Source of the DNA: Ottelia alismoides
Lineage: Eukaryota > Streptophyta > Magnoliopsida > Alismatales > Hydrocharitaceae
Reading direction: 5' to 3'
DNA length: 64,000 nt
NCBI GenBank assembly: GCA_037367405.1
Contig: JAZKJV010003126.1
Span: forward strand, 744,001 to 808,000
Under the pieces are notes generated by a model, which was not told the DNA's origin, ran no database searches, and saw only the letters and a program-made list of their open reading frames with translations. This document shows positions 35,941 through 45,691 of the stretch, piece by piece. Both the position numbers and the translations under genes were made by a program. Position 1 is the stretch's first letter, and each line of letters begins with the position of its first letter.

Positions 35941-37451
35941 GTGTTTCATATCTGCTGGGAAAGAAAACTTCTTGTAAGAACTCAGCGAAAAATCAGCTAG
36001 AGACATCGATGATGTATTGAGGTAAGGGTCAGCCTCAATAGAATGGTCGGGAGGCAAGGGAGTCTGGGTCTGACTCTCCTCGAGATCAGATCAAACCAAC
36101 TCGGGAAGAGGATCATCCCGAGCTTGTGAAAACGTACAACAGACGATGGACAGTCAAGGGCTCACAAAGTATGAGCAGGAAAGCTGTCGAGTCGTCATCT
36201 TCAATGTCAAGAGATTTATCGGGAGAGCACGATTTATGATTAAAGAAAGATGGGAACTGCATAAAAGTCGCGGTAACTCACGCCCCGCAAGCAAACGCAA
36301 AGCAAACCCCCATTTTCACCAACACAACCCGATGATAACCGTAAGAGTTCGGTCCTTTATCTTGTCGGTTTTAGGGTTGTATTAGCAAACAAGTATAATA
36401 TCGGTTAACGTGAGCTGATAGGTGCCCGATGTTTCCCCGAAACACTGTCTTGAGTCATTACAGAAAACCACTTGCTCTTAGCCAGTATGGGGGTAAGTAC
36501 GGACCGTTTCCGGCTACCCGTGTTACTTGAGGATGGAGCCTTATGCAGTGTCCTCTAAACCCCCCACTCTGCTAAGTAAACCCGGACCGTTTCTGGCTAC
36601 CCGAGCGTACCCACTGAAAAGCAGTGATTAGGTGTATAAACTAAGTAGTATTTCACGAGAAATACGGGTTCTTGGTTATATCCTTGCAGGTCGTCGCTCA
36701 GTCGCGTACTTTAAGAAGAAATGTGTGGGGATTACTCTCCCAAATCAAGTGAATCTTACGTTTATTTTAGATCAGATATCTTAGCAGTCCCAATTTTATT
36801 TTTGGGTTATATATATATTGGGTTTTTTCAGACAAACGTCTAACGAGTATTTTTAATTTTTTTTATAAATCATAAAATCATGCACATAGGTTATGAGTCC
36901 GAAGACTAGCTATGAAAGCGCACTTAGATAGAACAAAAACTCCTTATCAAGCACCTAGCCTTGAAAAAAGCCGCGGAAAACCGACGATGTGAGAAAAACC
37001 GCGATGGATGCCTTGATCCCCCAAATGAACGACACTTAGCGAATCAGACTCTGAGAAAGAAAATGGGAGGGGAGGTACAAGTCGGGATGCCCTTATTGGG
37101 CCGCTTTCTAGGAAAACAAAAACACGGGCAAGTGCCCTTTTCTTTTTTTACAAGATTAAAAGAAAAGAAATACAACACGAGTCCTAAGTAATCTTGCCCT
37201 CAGCAATCGAGAACTTTGATATCTGCACTTTTAACTATTTTACGCCTTTCGAGAAAGCTGGTTGAACTTGCAAGCCCTGCATGAATTAGTTAAGAAGCAA
37301 AAATACACAAAAAAACCGTACACAAAATTTTAAAAGACACGAAAAACCGAAAAATCGAAAAAAAAACGTAAATCGAAAACCGAATGAAAATTTGTAAAAT
37401 CAAGAATAATAGAGGAAATTTCGGTTCAAAAACCGCTGTAAAAACAATGCT
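35941..37451 (-). other. 5' leader of element B with two conserved blocks
   Basis: This 1.5-kb untranslated leader has no supported gene. Near the LTR side it carries the stem-loop CTAAGTG-TCGTT-CATTTGG (37021-37039) followed by GGGGGATCAAGG, the B version of the hairpin found in A, D and F. Around 36470-36620 it has a GC-richer block (plus-strand text includes GTACGGACCGTTTCCGGCTA, then GAGCCTTATGCAG) matched in the leader of A at about 53070-53215. Within the block, GGACCGTTTC(C/T)GGCTACCCG occurs twice. Plus-strand frames at 36146-36385 and 36961-37191 are chance openings. Confidence 0.65.
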
Positions 37452-37469
37452 TCCCCAGCGACGGTGCCA
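37452..37469 (-). other. Primer binding site of element B (Asp-tRNA type)
   Basis: The minus strand reads TGGCACCGTCGCTGGGGA three bases after the 5' LTR end. It differs at a few positions from the complement of plant Asp-tRNA, typical for Athila elements. Confidence 0.88.
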
Positions 37470-39076
37470 TTTTGATAAGCTCGGATCCGATTGCGGTTAA
37501 GAAATGTGTTGTCGATGTAGAGAACCACAAAGAGATCCAAATTAATCAAACAAAAGTTGGTTAAAATAGAAGAAAGGGAGAGAGAGAGAGAGAAGGTGAA
37601 GTGGATTAATCAGCTTCTCTCCTATTTAAGCCTTACACTATTTTATTTATCCAGGTAAGTGTCCCTGGGTCAAACACAAGGAAGCAAATATGCTCAAACT
37701 ACGGTTTTCGAGAAAGGGATAAATCCCAACAAATCATCTTTTATTCTTGATTTTACAATGAAATAAATGGCGAACAAATTTGGTTTAAAACAAACTCCAG
37801 AAGACAAGAATCAAAACTACACAAGAAAGCGACGAAAAATTCGGGAAAAATACTCAAAAAATCCTTTAGGTAGTTATCAAGCTACCCAAGGAAATTCGCG
37901 GGAAAATGAGAAGAATTCAAGGTTCAAATGACCCTTACAAGCCAAGGGCCTTACTACAAAAAAGTATTTTGTTTCTATTACAAAACAGTCCCCAGAAGGA
38001 ATAAAATACAAAAGAAATATGTTTTATTAAAATTACGTCCCGCGTAGGGACCTAATTGCAATATCTGGAAATATTGGAGGTGGATTTAATTTAGAATCTC
38101 AGTTGGAATTATGATGCAAATCTTCCACTGTTTCACAGTGGATGACTCTGATTAGAAGCAGGCGTGCGATCTGGACCGTGCATTCACGCCACGTGTCGAC
38201 AACATGTAGCATTTGGGTTGTTCTAACAGTTCTCGGACTCAAGTGCTCGGTTGACGATGTGGCGTCCTTCTCTGAATTGCCACCGACGAACGAAGAAGAT
38301 CTGAGGCCTCCGACGGGGCCAGAGGGGTCACTCCTTCACCCCTCGAGCTCGGCCGTGGGTGAGCTTGGTTGGAGTTGATCACGGTCAGCAGGAAATGGCT
38401 GATGAAGATGGTTAATTCAGCCTTGATCCTGGAGCTGCTAGGTTGTTAAGTCCTCTTTGGATTTGATTTGCTGATGATTATGAGATCCAATTGTGTTGAT
38501 CTTTTCTCCAAATGAAAGAAGATCCTACAAGAAATAGAGATATATTGATCGATTTCATTGATCGATTTGCAAAGAAATCGGTCAAATGATGATGATTTTG
38601 CAAGATCAAAACATGTTTCCAGATTTAATATCGCACGGCATGTGAAAGGCAATGAAGAAGATTATCACTTAGGGTTTGTTTCGATTGGAGTTGGAACGCA
38701 AAGTCGATAGAGCGTCTAAGATGAATGATTACACTCGCTAATTACACACTTAACTCAACTAATCAAAGCACGAGGATCGAGAAGGAAATGTTGAAAGTGG
38801 ATGAATGACATATCTAGGAATTAGAAGTTTATGACTTCCAGGTCGTAGCTCGACAGGGCATCCTCCTGAAGCTCTACGCAGCTCGAAGCGGCGATGCAAG
38901 GTAGACAAACACCTTGGAACAACTCCTCTGACGATCCTCTTCCACGCGAGGCTGCTTCGAGACACTATCACCACCTCCGAAGGCCGGTACGAGGCCTGGA
39001 AGAGATATGGGTCGGCTAATTAACAGTGGTTCAGAATCAGTTGGAAGAAGTTAGTTGTATCTCGCCAACTTCATGG

Positions 39077-39086
39077 CTATTTATAG
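39077..39086 (-). promoter_or_regulatory. TATA box in the 5' LTR of element B
   Basis: CTATAAATAG on the minus strand lies about 100 bp upstream of the first ATG of the conserved leader frame. The other LTR has CAATAAATAG here. Confidence 0.65.
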
Positions 39087-39453
39087 TTGATTTGCTTGGG
39101 CTCCAAGGCTAATCGAAGGATGGACGAGTAGGAGGGTTGTTAGGAGAATAGCATGGAGGGTTTGGATCGATTGAAGTGATTGTGGATTGCACGGGAAAAT
39201 TGGTGAAGAGGAGGCGTTGGAACAAAGTTCCAACGATCTGGGTTCTTAAAGAAGATCCAGGTGTTGAAACGTGTCAGCACCTATTTAGCCAGAAGATTAA
39301 TTAGCTTATAAATATATAATAATTATCAAATCATGTTATTTTAAATAGGTATAAACACATGAAATGTAAATAATTAAATTATCTAAATTATAGTATAATT
39401 ATTTTTTATAAATAATAAATATTATTCGAAATATAATTATTATATTAATAAAT

Positions 39454-39842
39454 GAGGTTGGGGAAGCTGCACCGGCGGGTGGAGCTAACTAGCTGCACCC
39501 GGCCATTTTTTTCATTAGTTTTTTGTGTTTTTGAAATGAAACCTAGGGGATTTAAATCACCATATATCACCACGATATCATACCAATTTCAACTAAATTC
39601 GACAAGTCTATCGTCTCCATCAAGGCTATGACATTTTAACAGTTTCAGAATTATTGAAATTGACCATATCTAAATGGGCATGCTAGGAGTGTTTGTTTTG
39701 CATAAAATTTGAAACACATATTCTTGTCAATAAACTAAGTAAATTTCCATAAGTTTTTTTCAAAAAAAAAATAAAAAACCAATAAGAAAAATGGACGGGT
39801 GAGCTAGTTAGCTGCACCCGCCGGTGCATACTCCCTTTTCCC
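39454..39842. mobile_element. MITE of Mutator-like type in the B 5' LTR
   Basis: This 389-bp insertion is absent from the B 3' LTR. It is flanked by a 9-bp duplication, TTAATAAAT (39445-39453 and 39843-39851). Its ends are inverted repeats of about 50 bp sharing TGCACCGGCGGGTG and AGCTAACTAGCT, though the outermost bases have diverged. There is no coding capacity. The 9-bp duplication suggests a Mutator-like source. Confidence 0.88.
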
Positions 39843-40885
39843 TTAATAAATAGGTATAAATAATAGGTTTTCGATTTTTAATTCAATATTTAGATAATTA
39901 AAGATTAATTTTGTATTTTCTTAATTTTTAGAATAATAAATAAACGTTATCTGAATTTTTAGGGATTTAAAAAAATTAATTTATATATATTAATAAATAC
40001 AGGTATAAATTATACATTTCAATTTCATCTATAAATTAGTTTTGATTTAATTAAAATAATAAATAAGCTCCAACAATTCTGAAATAAATCAAGATTAAAT
40101 TACAAGATCATGAAAATATTTAGAAATTGTGAAATTAATAAAATTATAAATAATGTGTTCTGTATAAAGTAAATAGCCCAGAAAACCCGTTGTCATTAGG
40201 TCCCAAAATCGACTTTTTACAAACCAACTCCGATTTTAGTGAAATCACTTCATTAATTAGAGAATATTATTTTATGAATTTTAAAGGTGAGTAGAGTGAA
40301 ATCGGAGTTCGTATGAAGGAGTTTTTATGTTCTGAAGTTGAGATATTGACAATTTAAAAGTAGGATTTCTTGGCATATATACAGGATAATATTTTAACTT
40401 ATTTTTTTATTTTTATATACATTTTTAGAAATAATTTGGAAAAGAGTTTGGTGAAAAGTATGTTTATATGAATTAATTAAAAAATAAATGAATAATTGGT
40501 ATTTATTAGATAAATAATGAATAATGTGCAGAATGTTATTTACATATTTATATTATTTTCTTCCCTTATCTCCCCCTACTTGTTGTTTTGTCGACCAATC
40601 CATATTGACTTGGTCTCGGGGGCTAGGTTATATAAATATATCTTTTAGCTATATTTATATTATCTGAGTCATATTGTACATATATACATATCTACAATCT
40701 GCCTTCTTTTCTTTTCTTTATTTTTTTATTCTTTATTTATTTACATATTTTTTTTCTTAAAAGTGTATTTTTATTTGATGAATGAGATTTTTATAAAATG
40801 AGGAATTAATGAATATTTACATGTATTTGTTAAAGGGTTTTATGACAAAATGCGATAGAAAAGGTAATGAATCATGGATTCATCG

Positions 40886-40890
40886 GCTAT
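40886..40890. repeat. Target site duplication GCTAT, right copy (element B)
   Basis: Matches 24616-24620. Confidence 0.88.
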
Positions 40891-41078
40891 CCTTGTGTAG
40901 ATGATGATTCTAATATCCTCCCTTGTATGGAGGAGATCAAAAAGTTCAAAAAAATGTTGACTAAATCCGAAGTGGTGCCCACTATCCTTGTGTAGATGAT
41001 GATTCTAATCTCCTCCCTTGTATGGAGGAGATCCAAAAATTCAAAAAAAAATGTTGACTAAATCCGAAGTGGTGGCCA
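40887..41078 (+). repeat. Two-copy tandem duplication in element F
   Basis: A unit starting CTATCCTTGTGTAGATGATG is present at 40887-40981 and 40982-41078 with few differences. The first copy overlaps the GCTAT target copy at the edge of element B. Confidence 0.9.
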
Positions 41079-42185
41079 CTATTCATGAGATCATTTGAGC
41101 CCCACTTCACCACGCTAGGACCCATTTATCTGCTCCTCGATACAAGAAGAGAAAGAGAAGGAGCAGATCCAAGAGATATGTTTTGACCATGTCCATTGCC
41201 CACACCATGACACACTGCATTTCTACGAAAAGGAACACTATCGCACTTCTTGTGAGTTGCACCATCTCTTATCATACATGTGACAACACTTTCCTTGATG
41301 ACAACACATCATTTAATATAATACCCTACTCATTGGTACAATCTATGCATTTAAGGCATCGCAAGAAAACCAGGATGACCATTCTGTTTGCTGATGGATC
41401 TATCACGAGGCTGAAGGGTAATCTAGAAAACATCGTCATCCACATTCAGGGCATGAGATTCACCACAAAATTCGTTGCATTGCTCATGGAGACCTCCACT
41501 CTCGTGGAGCGTTCTCCAATCAACCTGGGACAACCCTTTCTCACCTCTACAAGTGCCGTTATAGACTATGGGTCTGGAGAGATTCACTTTTATTCTGATA
41601 TCGGGAGCAATTTGTTGATCACTACACCTACTCTTGACTAGAGACCCGCATCCCACGAGAGTATGCCCGTGTTAGCCAACCCCGAGGACTATGACCTATC
41701 TGCAGATATCAGAGAGGTTTACTTTACGACTGATGATAAGATCCGAGAATTCCTCTCCAAGGAGGAAGGCTCGAAAATCGTAGACCTCGGAGTTTCCTCC
41801 TCCTGTTATTGGTGATGCATTGATGACATCCATGGGATTTACATGATTGACACATCTAAGCAGAGGGAAGATTTAGATGAGACTTTGAGTATGAATTTGA
41901 TTTGATTACATTCATAGATGAATTTGGGCCTTTTGATTAGGATAATGATCTAGTAGAAACCTCGTAGGATGAACTTGATCTTACTTCTTCTGATGATGAG
42001 TTCAACCCTTTTTAATTTGACCTAGTTGAGACACCCAAGGCTGAACAAGATCACACTACTTCCACCAACTAGTTCGTGCCTTTCTGCTTTGAGACCACAG
42101 AGGATCTTCACTAGGTCGATCCTAATAGGTTGGTTTCTGAGGATCTCGATATCGACCTACACCTTGTCAAATATATCCCTCAGTA
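41079..42185 (+). pseudogene. Element F protease and acidic linker, broken
   Basis: A 152-residue frame (41183-41641) resembles the protease of B and D. The active-site region reads FLDDNTSFNIIPYSL, with Asp-Asp-Asn where Asp-Ser/Thr-Gly is expected. Later blocks are ILFADGSITRLKGNLENIVI and INLGQPFLTSTSAVIDYGSG. After the stop an acidic linker frame can be followed to about 42185 with several TAG/TGA stops (DLDIDLHLVKY near its end). Instead of RT, the 3' hairpin array follows directly, so RT, RNase H and integrase are missing. Confidence 0.82.
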
Positions 42186-42308
42186 ATCTTGCAAGAAGGT
42201 ATGCTTTATACCTTCTTGACCTTTGTATATCATCTTTTGTATATTCGCCTTCGTTTACCTCCGTACATCTCCCGTATCACTCCTCCACCCCATTTTTGTG
42301 TGTGCCTA

Positions 42309-42795
42309 ACTTAGGACATACTTTGACCTAAGTATGGGGGGGGGAGTGGACGAGTCGAGTGTTCTTTCTTTTTTCCGTTTCATCACTCTTGCCATTGCCT
42401 ATACTTAGGGCTCTTTCACCCTAAGTATAGGGGCAATGATACGTACATTCATCCCTCCTTTATTTCTTGTCTTTTTATTCATTTTAGTGATCCTCTCTAC
42501 TGTCCTCCCTCCTGTTCATATCATTGTCTATAGTTAGAGATATCACACCCTAAGTATAAGGGGAGATAGACCGAGTTGTGATTTGTTCATTCCCACCCTT
42601 AACCCTCCCTACTTTATGTATAGTCTGGCATACTTAAGATTAGTTGATCCTATGTATAGAGGGGATGGTGGACTTCTCTTTCATCCCTTCATTCCTTCGT
42701 TCATTATTCCTTTCACTTTTCTATACTTAGCTTGAGTTATGTCTTCCTTTGCAGCTCTTTGGTCACTATGAGGACATAATTTGAGCTAAATATAG
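42309..42795 (+). repeat. Stem-loop array of element F
   Basis: Inverted repeats occur at 42309-42333 (ACTTAGG/CCTAAGT, followed by ATG9), 42399-42430 (CTATACTTAGGG/CCCTAAGTATAG, perfect 12-bp stem, extendable through CATTGC/GCAATG), about 42528-42560, about 42629-42659 (weak) and 42721-42795 (long hairpin with loop CTCTTTGGTCACTAT). The array lies between the linker and the 3' untranslated region, as in B and D. A short G-run follows most units. Confidence 0.85.
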
Positions 42796-42975
42796 TGGGT
42801 GTCGTATATATTGTATATATACTTTAGACATAATTCGTACTTATAAAATTGTTATTATTTTCGGGTATATGTATATAAATGCATAAAATCCACATGTCTA
42901 TATAGACTTTTGTCATCTTCCGTCTTAATAAAGAAACACAAAATACTAAAAATTAAAATAAAACAAAAACAAAAA

Positions 42976-44385
42976 TGGATTTTTACTCAGCAGATCCTAT
43001 AAACTTTTCCAAATACCTCTATAACCTTTGAAACAACCTAATTCCTCCCTCAACTCGTAAACATTCTATCCCTCACTCCACAGACCCTGTGGTTAACCCA
43101 CATCTATTTACTCGTTAAAACTAATTGGATTCCGTTAAGTTCTTTTTCATTATACCTATTTTGTTTATCAAATTTACATTTGATGCCACTCCCCCTTACC
43201 CTCCTTCTTGTCTCCCTTTCCCCACCCACCTCCTCCACCTCCACTGCCCTTGCCCCTCCTCTTCCAAGTTTGTCACCCCTGCCCTCCTCCTTTGCGACCT
43301 GTGCCTCCTCCTCTAGGCTGCCCACACCCTCCTCCTCCAGGCCACCCTCGCCCTCCCCCTCCCCTTATGGGAAGCTCTATCATGATCAACCGATTTCTGT
43401 TAAACGAAGAACAATACCTACCGTAAAAAATCTCAAAGTCGTATGCCCGTTAATCATGAAAAGCCCATGGATACATTGAGGAGGTTGATGGCCAATACAA
43501 AAAGCAAGTCCAATGTGATTGGACGTACAGAGATGTTCAGCAGGCCATGCGTTCACTGCAGCCATTCCGAGTTTCACTGGTTCATATGCGAATCTAAACA
43601 GGCCTGGAGTTTGTCGTAGCCACACCTCCACATCTCAAGGAGCGGTATTATCGCCTTTACTGGCATCAATGGACGAATGCATCGACAAATCTTCATTTAT
43701 ATGCCATTTGTAGCCTCCGTCTTTTGTTAAGAAAACTCGAGCATCATCTTCATACAATAATGAAGTTGCGTTTAATCTCCCATTTGGGGCCCCACCCCTC
43801 CCCCTCCACTACCTCCTCTGCCCTCCACCGCCTCTGCCTCCTCCCCTTGTTGCTCCGCCGCCACGCCCTCCATCGCCTCCTCCTCCTCTTGTTATTTCTC
43901 CACCCCTACTCCCTTTCTCCCCTGCCACACCCCCTGCGCCCTCCCCCTCGACATCCTCCAGCAATCAATATATATATCAGCAATAAATACTTGATTAATC
44001 ATTTCAAGAGTTCTTTCATAAAAAATTTAAAAATCATTTTCTTGATCGGAAGACATGGTTTATCTGTGAAAATAAAAAAAATTATGATTTGGTGGATGGA
44101 TGGAGATCTTGTGAAGAGAGAGAAAAAAAGAGAGGAAGAAAAAGAACCCAAATGGAGGAATAACAAAATGAAGAGGAAGAAGTATATAAGGAGGTGGAAG
44201 ATCTACATTCTAATGCACATGTAGTTAGATTAACCCATGTTATTGACTCAAGTTAAAGTAGAAGTAACGACAGGGTCAGTGGGATAAGACGGATCAAGAT
44301 TACATGGTTGAGGGAGGAATTAGGTTGTTTCAAAGGTTGTAGAAGTAATTAGAAAAGTTTTTAGGGTCCGTCAAGTAAAAATCCC
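42976..44385. mobile_element. Mutator-like element with long terminal inverted repeats
   Basis: The element is 1.41 kb. Its ends are inverted repeats of about 130 bp sharing GGATTTTTACT and CCTTTGAAACAACCTAATTC. They are flanked by AAACAAAAA (42967-42975) and AAACAAAAT (44386-44394), a 9-bp duplication with one mismatch. The interior has two C/T-rich blocks (43190-43370 and 43780-43960) and a middle segment, 43380-43740, with a minus-strand frame (43386-43631) I do not recognise. No transposase is visible, so it is non-autonomous. A captured gene fragment is possible but unproven. Confidence 0.82.
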
Positions 44386-45680
44386 AAACAAAATAATAAA
44401 TAAAAAATCCTTTTATATAAAAAAATTTGTATCCGTGTTTGAACTTGTATATATTTTACTAATTCTTTTTCTCTTAAAAAACTAATTAAAAATTCTCTCT
44501 AGAAAATTCCCTTTGTATATATTTCTTGCATTTGCTGTACTCTTTTTAGGATAATATTGATATTTAAACTAAGTCCGTAATAAAATTGAAGAATGGAGCT
44601 TAGTTGGACCTTAATACACTTAATTTTAGAGGAACTTTAAAAGAAATGGAATAAAAACTTTTCAGGTCCTAGCGACTTAATTCTTTGAGTCCATAAAATC
44701 ATGTTCACATGTCGCCTTGATTACTTTAAGTAGAATATTTAACAACATACGCATGATTCTTCTAGACCACGGCTTATCTTGGACAAGCACTCTACACGTA
44801 GCTCTTCATGGAGGAGGTAGTAAGGAGGCAGAATATTTTGGCTTGGGGTAGTACATCGGTATGTAACAACAAGTGGGAATATCCATCTTCATTTAGGGAG
44901 GGTAGTGCATCTCAACCTGCTCTAGTAGTATTGACATCTAAAGTCAGGATGATGTGGGGTTGCAATAATGCTTCAAAAGAGGGATAGTCTACTAGCTCAA
45001 GAGGAGAAACTCCTTATGTACATGTTACACCTTGTATATATTAAGAAAATCTCCAAAAGTGGACAGGCCTGATTGATAAGTAAAATGCCTGCCGGAGTGG
45101 ATATACAAGTATAAAAAAAACAAGAGCTTCAAAGTCAATTTTTTGTAACCTTGCAGTTGGATGACTTGACTACACTGGTCACGCATCCAAGGATAGGTAG
45201 CTACACTGGTTACCATGCATTCTCTTCTCCATCTCCTATTCTTGGGCTAGTTGTAATTGAACACAGAAGGGAATATCCTGCTCCTCGAGGAAAGAGTTGC
45301 TAGACCGGGGGACTAGAGTTACCTTGTTTATAGAGGTTGTGCTTTGCTACTTTCGAGATGGGGAGCTATATTTCACTTACACCATACAAGTAAAGATTCA
45401 CAGTCATAAAAATTTGTGTTTGTAGACTTGTTCTGACCTGACTGTTGAGCAGACCTGAATAGGAGTCGTGTTGAACATGAAGGTTGTTAGGTTTTAAATT
45501 CATTTCCCATTAAGATTCCGCCGCACTAATAATCGAAAGGTGTTACAGAGCTCCATACCCCAACTTTATGAAAGTAAGTTAATACTCAATATTGTCCCAA
45601 TTTATTTATTTTTCCTTTCTTTTTCTTTTATTCACTTATTCTTTCTAGTAAGTGTTTGCTAAGGGACTAGTAAATGTAAA
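44386..45680 (+). other. 3' untranslated region of element F after the MULE
   Basis: There is no gene. The sequence has only short frames in all phases. Its end shares AAGTGTTTGCTAAGGGACTA with element B. There is no env-like frame. Confidence 0.55.
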
Positions 45681-45691
45681 GCATAGGAAGG
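45681..45691 (+). other. Polypurine tract of element F, degraded
   Basis: GCATAGGAAGG immediately precedes the LTR start TGATGAATATGC. It aligns with TATAGGGGG in element B. Confidence 0.6.

Larger units (their letters stand above)
24621..40885 (-). mobile_element. Element B: full-length Athila-like LTR retrotransposon
   Basis: This 16.3-kb minus-strand element has both LTRs, a primer site, a purine tract and the order gag, linker, protease, RT, RNase H, integrase, as expected for Athila-type Ty3/gypsy. The LTRs run TGATGAAT...GAGCTTATCA on the minus strand; the outermost base of the 5' LTR is mutated to C. Protein frames are interrupted by only a few stops, a one-base frameshift in gag and a filler insertion before RT. 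It is the best preserved gypsy copy here. It inserted into gag of element F. Confidence 0.93.
37473..40885 (-). repeat. 5' LTR of element B, with MITE insertion
   Basis: This LTR is 3.41 kb, of which 389 bp is a MITE plus 9 bp of target duplication. It keeps the TATA box (39077-39086) and the leader frame 38759-38974, whose protein resembles the frame in the 3' LTR (25872-26087). The U5 signature on the minus strand is CCTTGTGTTTGACCCAGGGA (near 37670). A purine-rich (AG)n stretch lies near 37570-37600. Confidence 0.92.

Noticed and set aside
43724..44224. 166-codon frame with a Lys/Arg-rich tail inside the MULE
   Set aside because: Its first half is a C/T-rich low-complexity block and its second half runs into the terminal inverted repeat; no transposase motif is visible.
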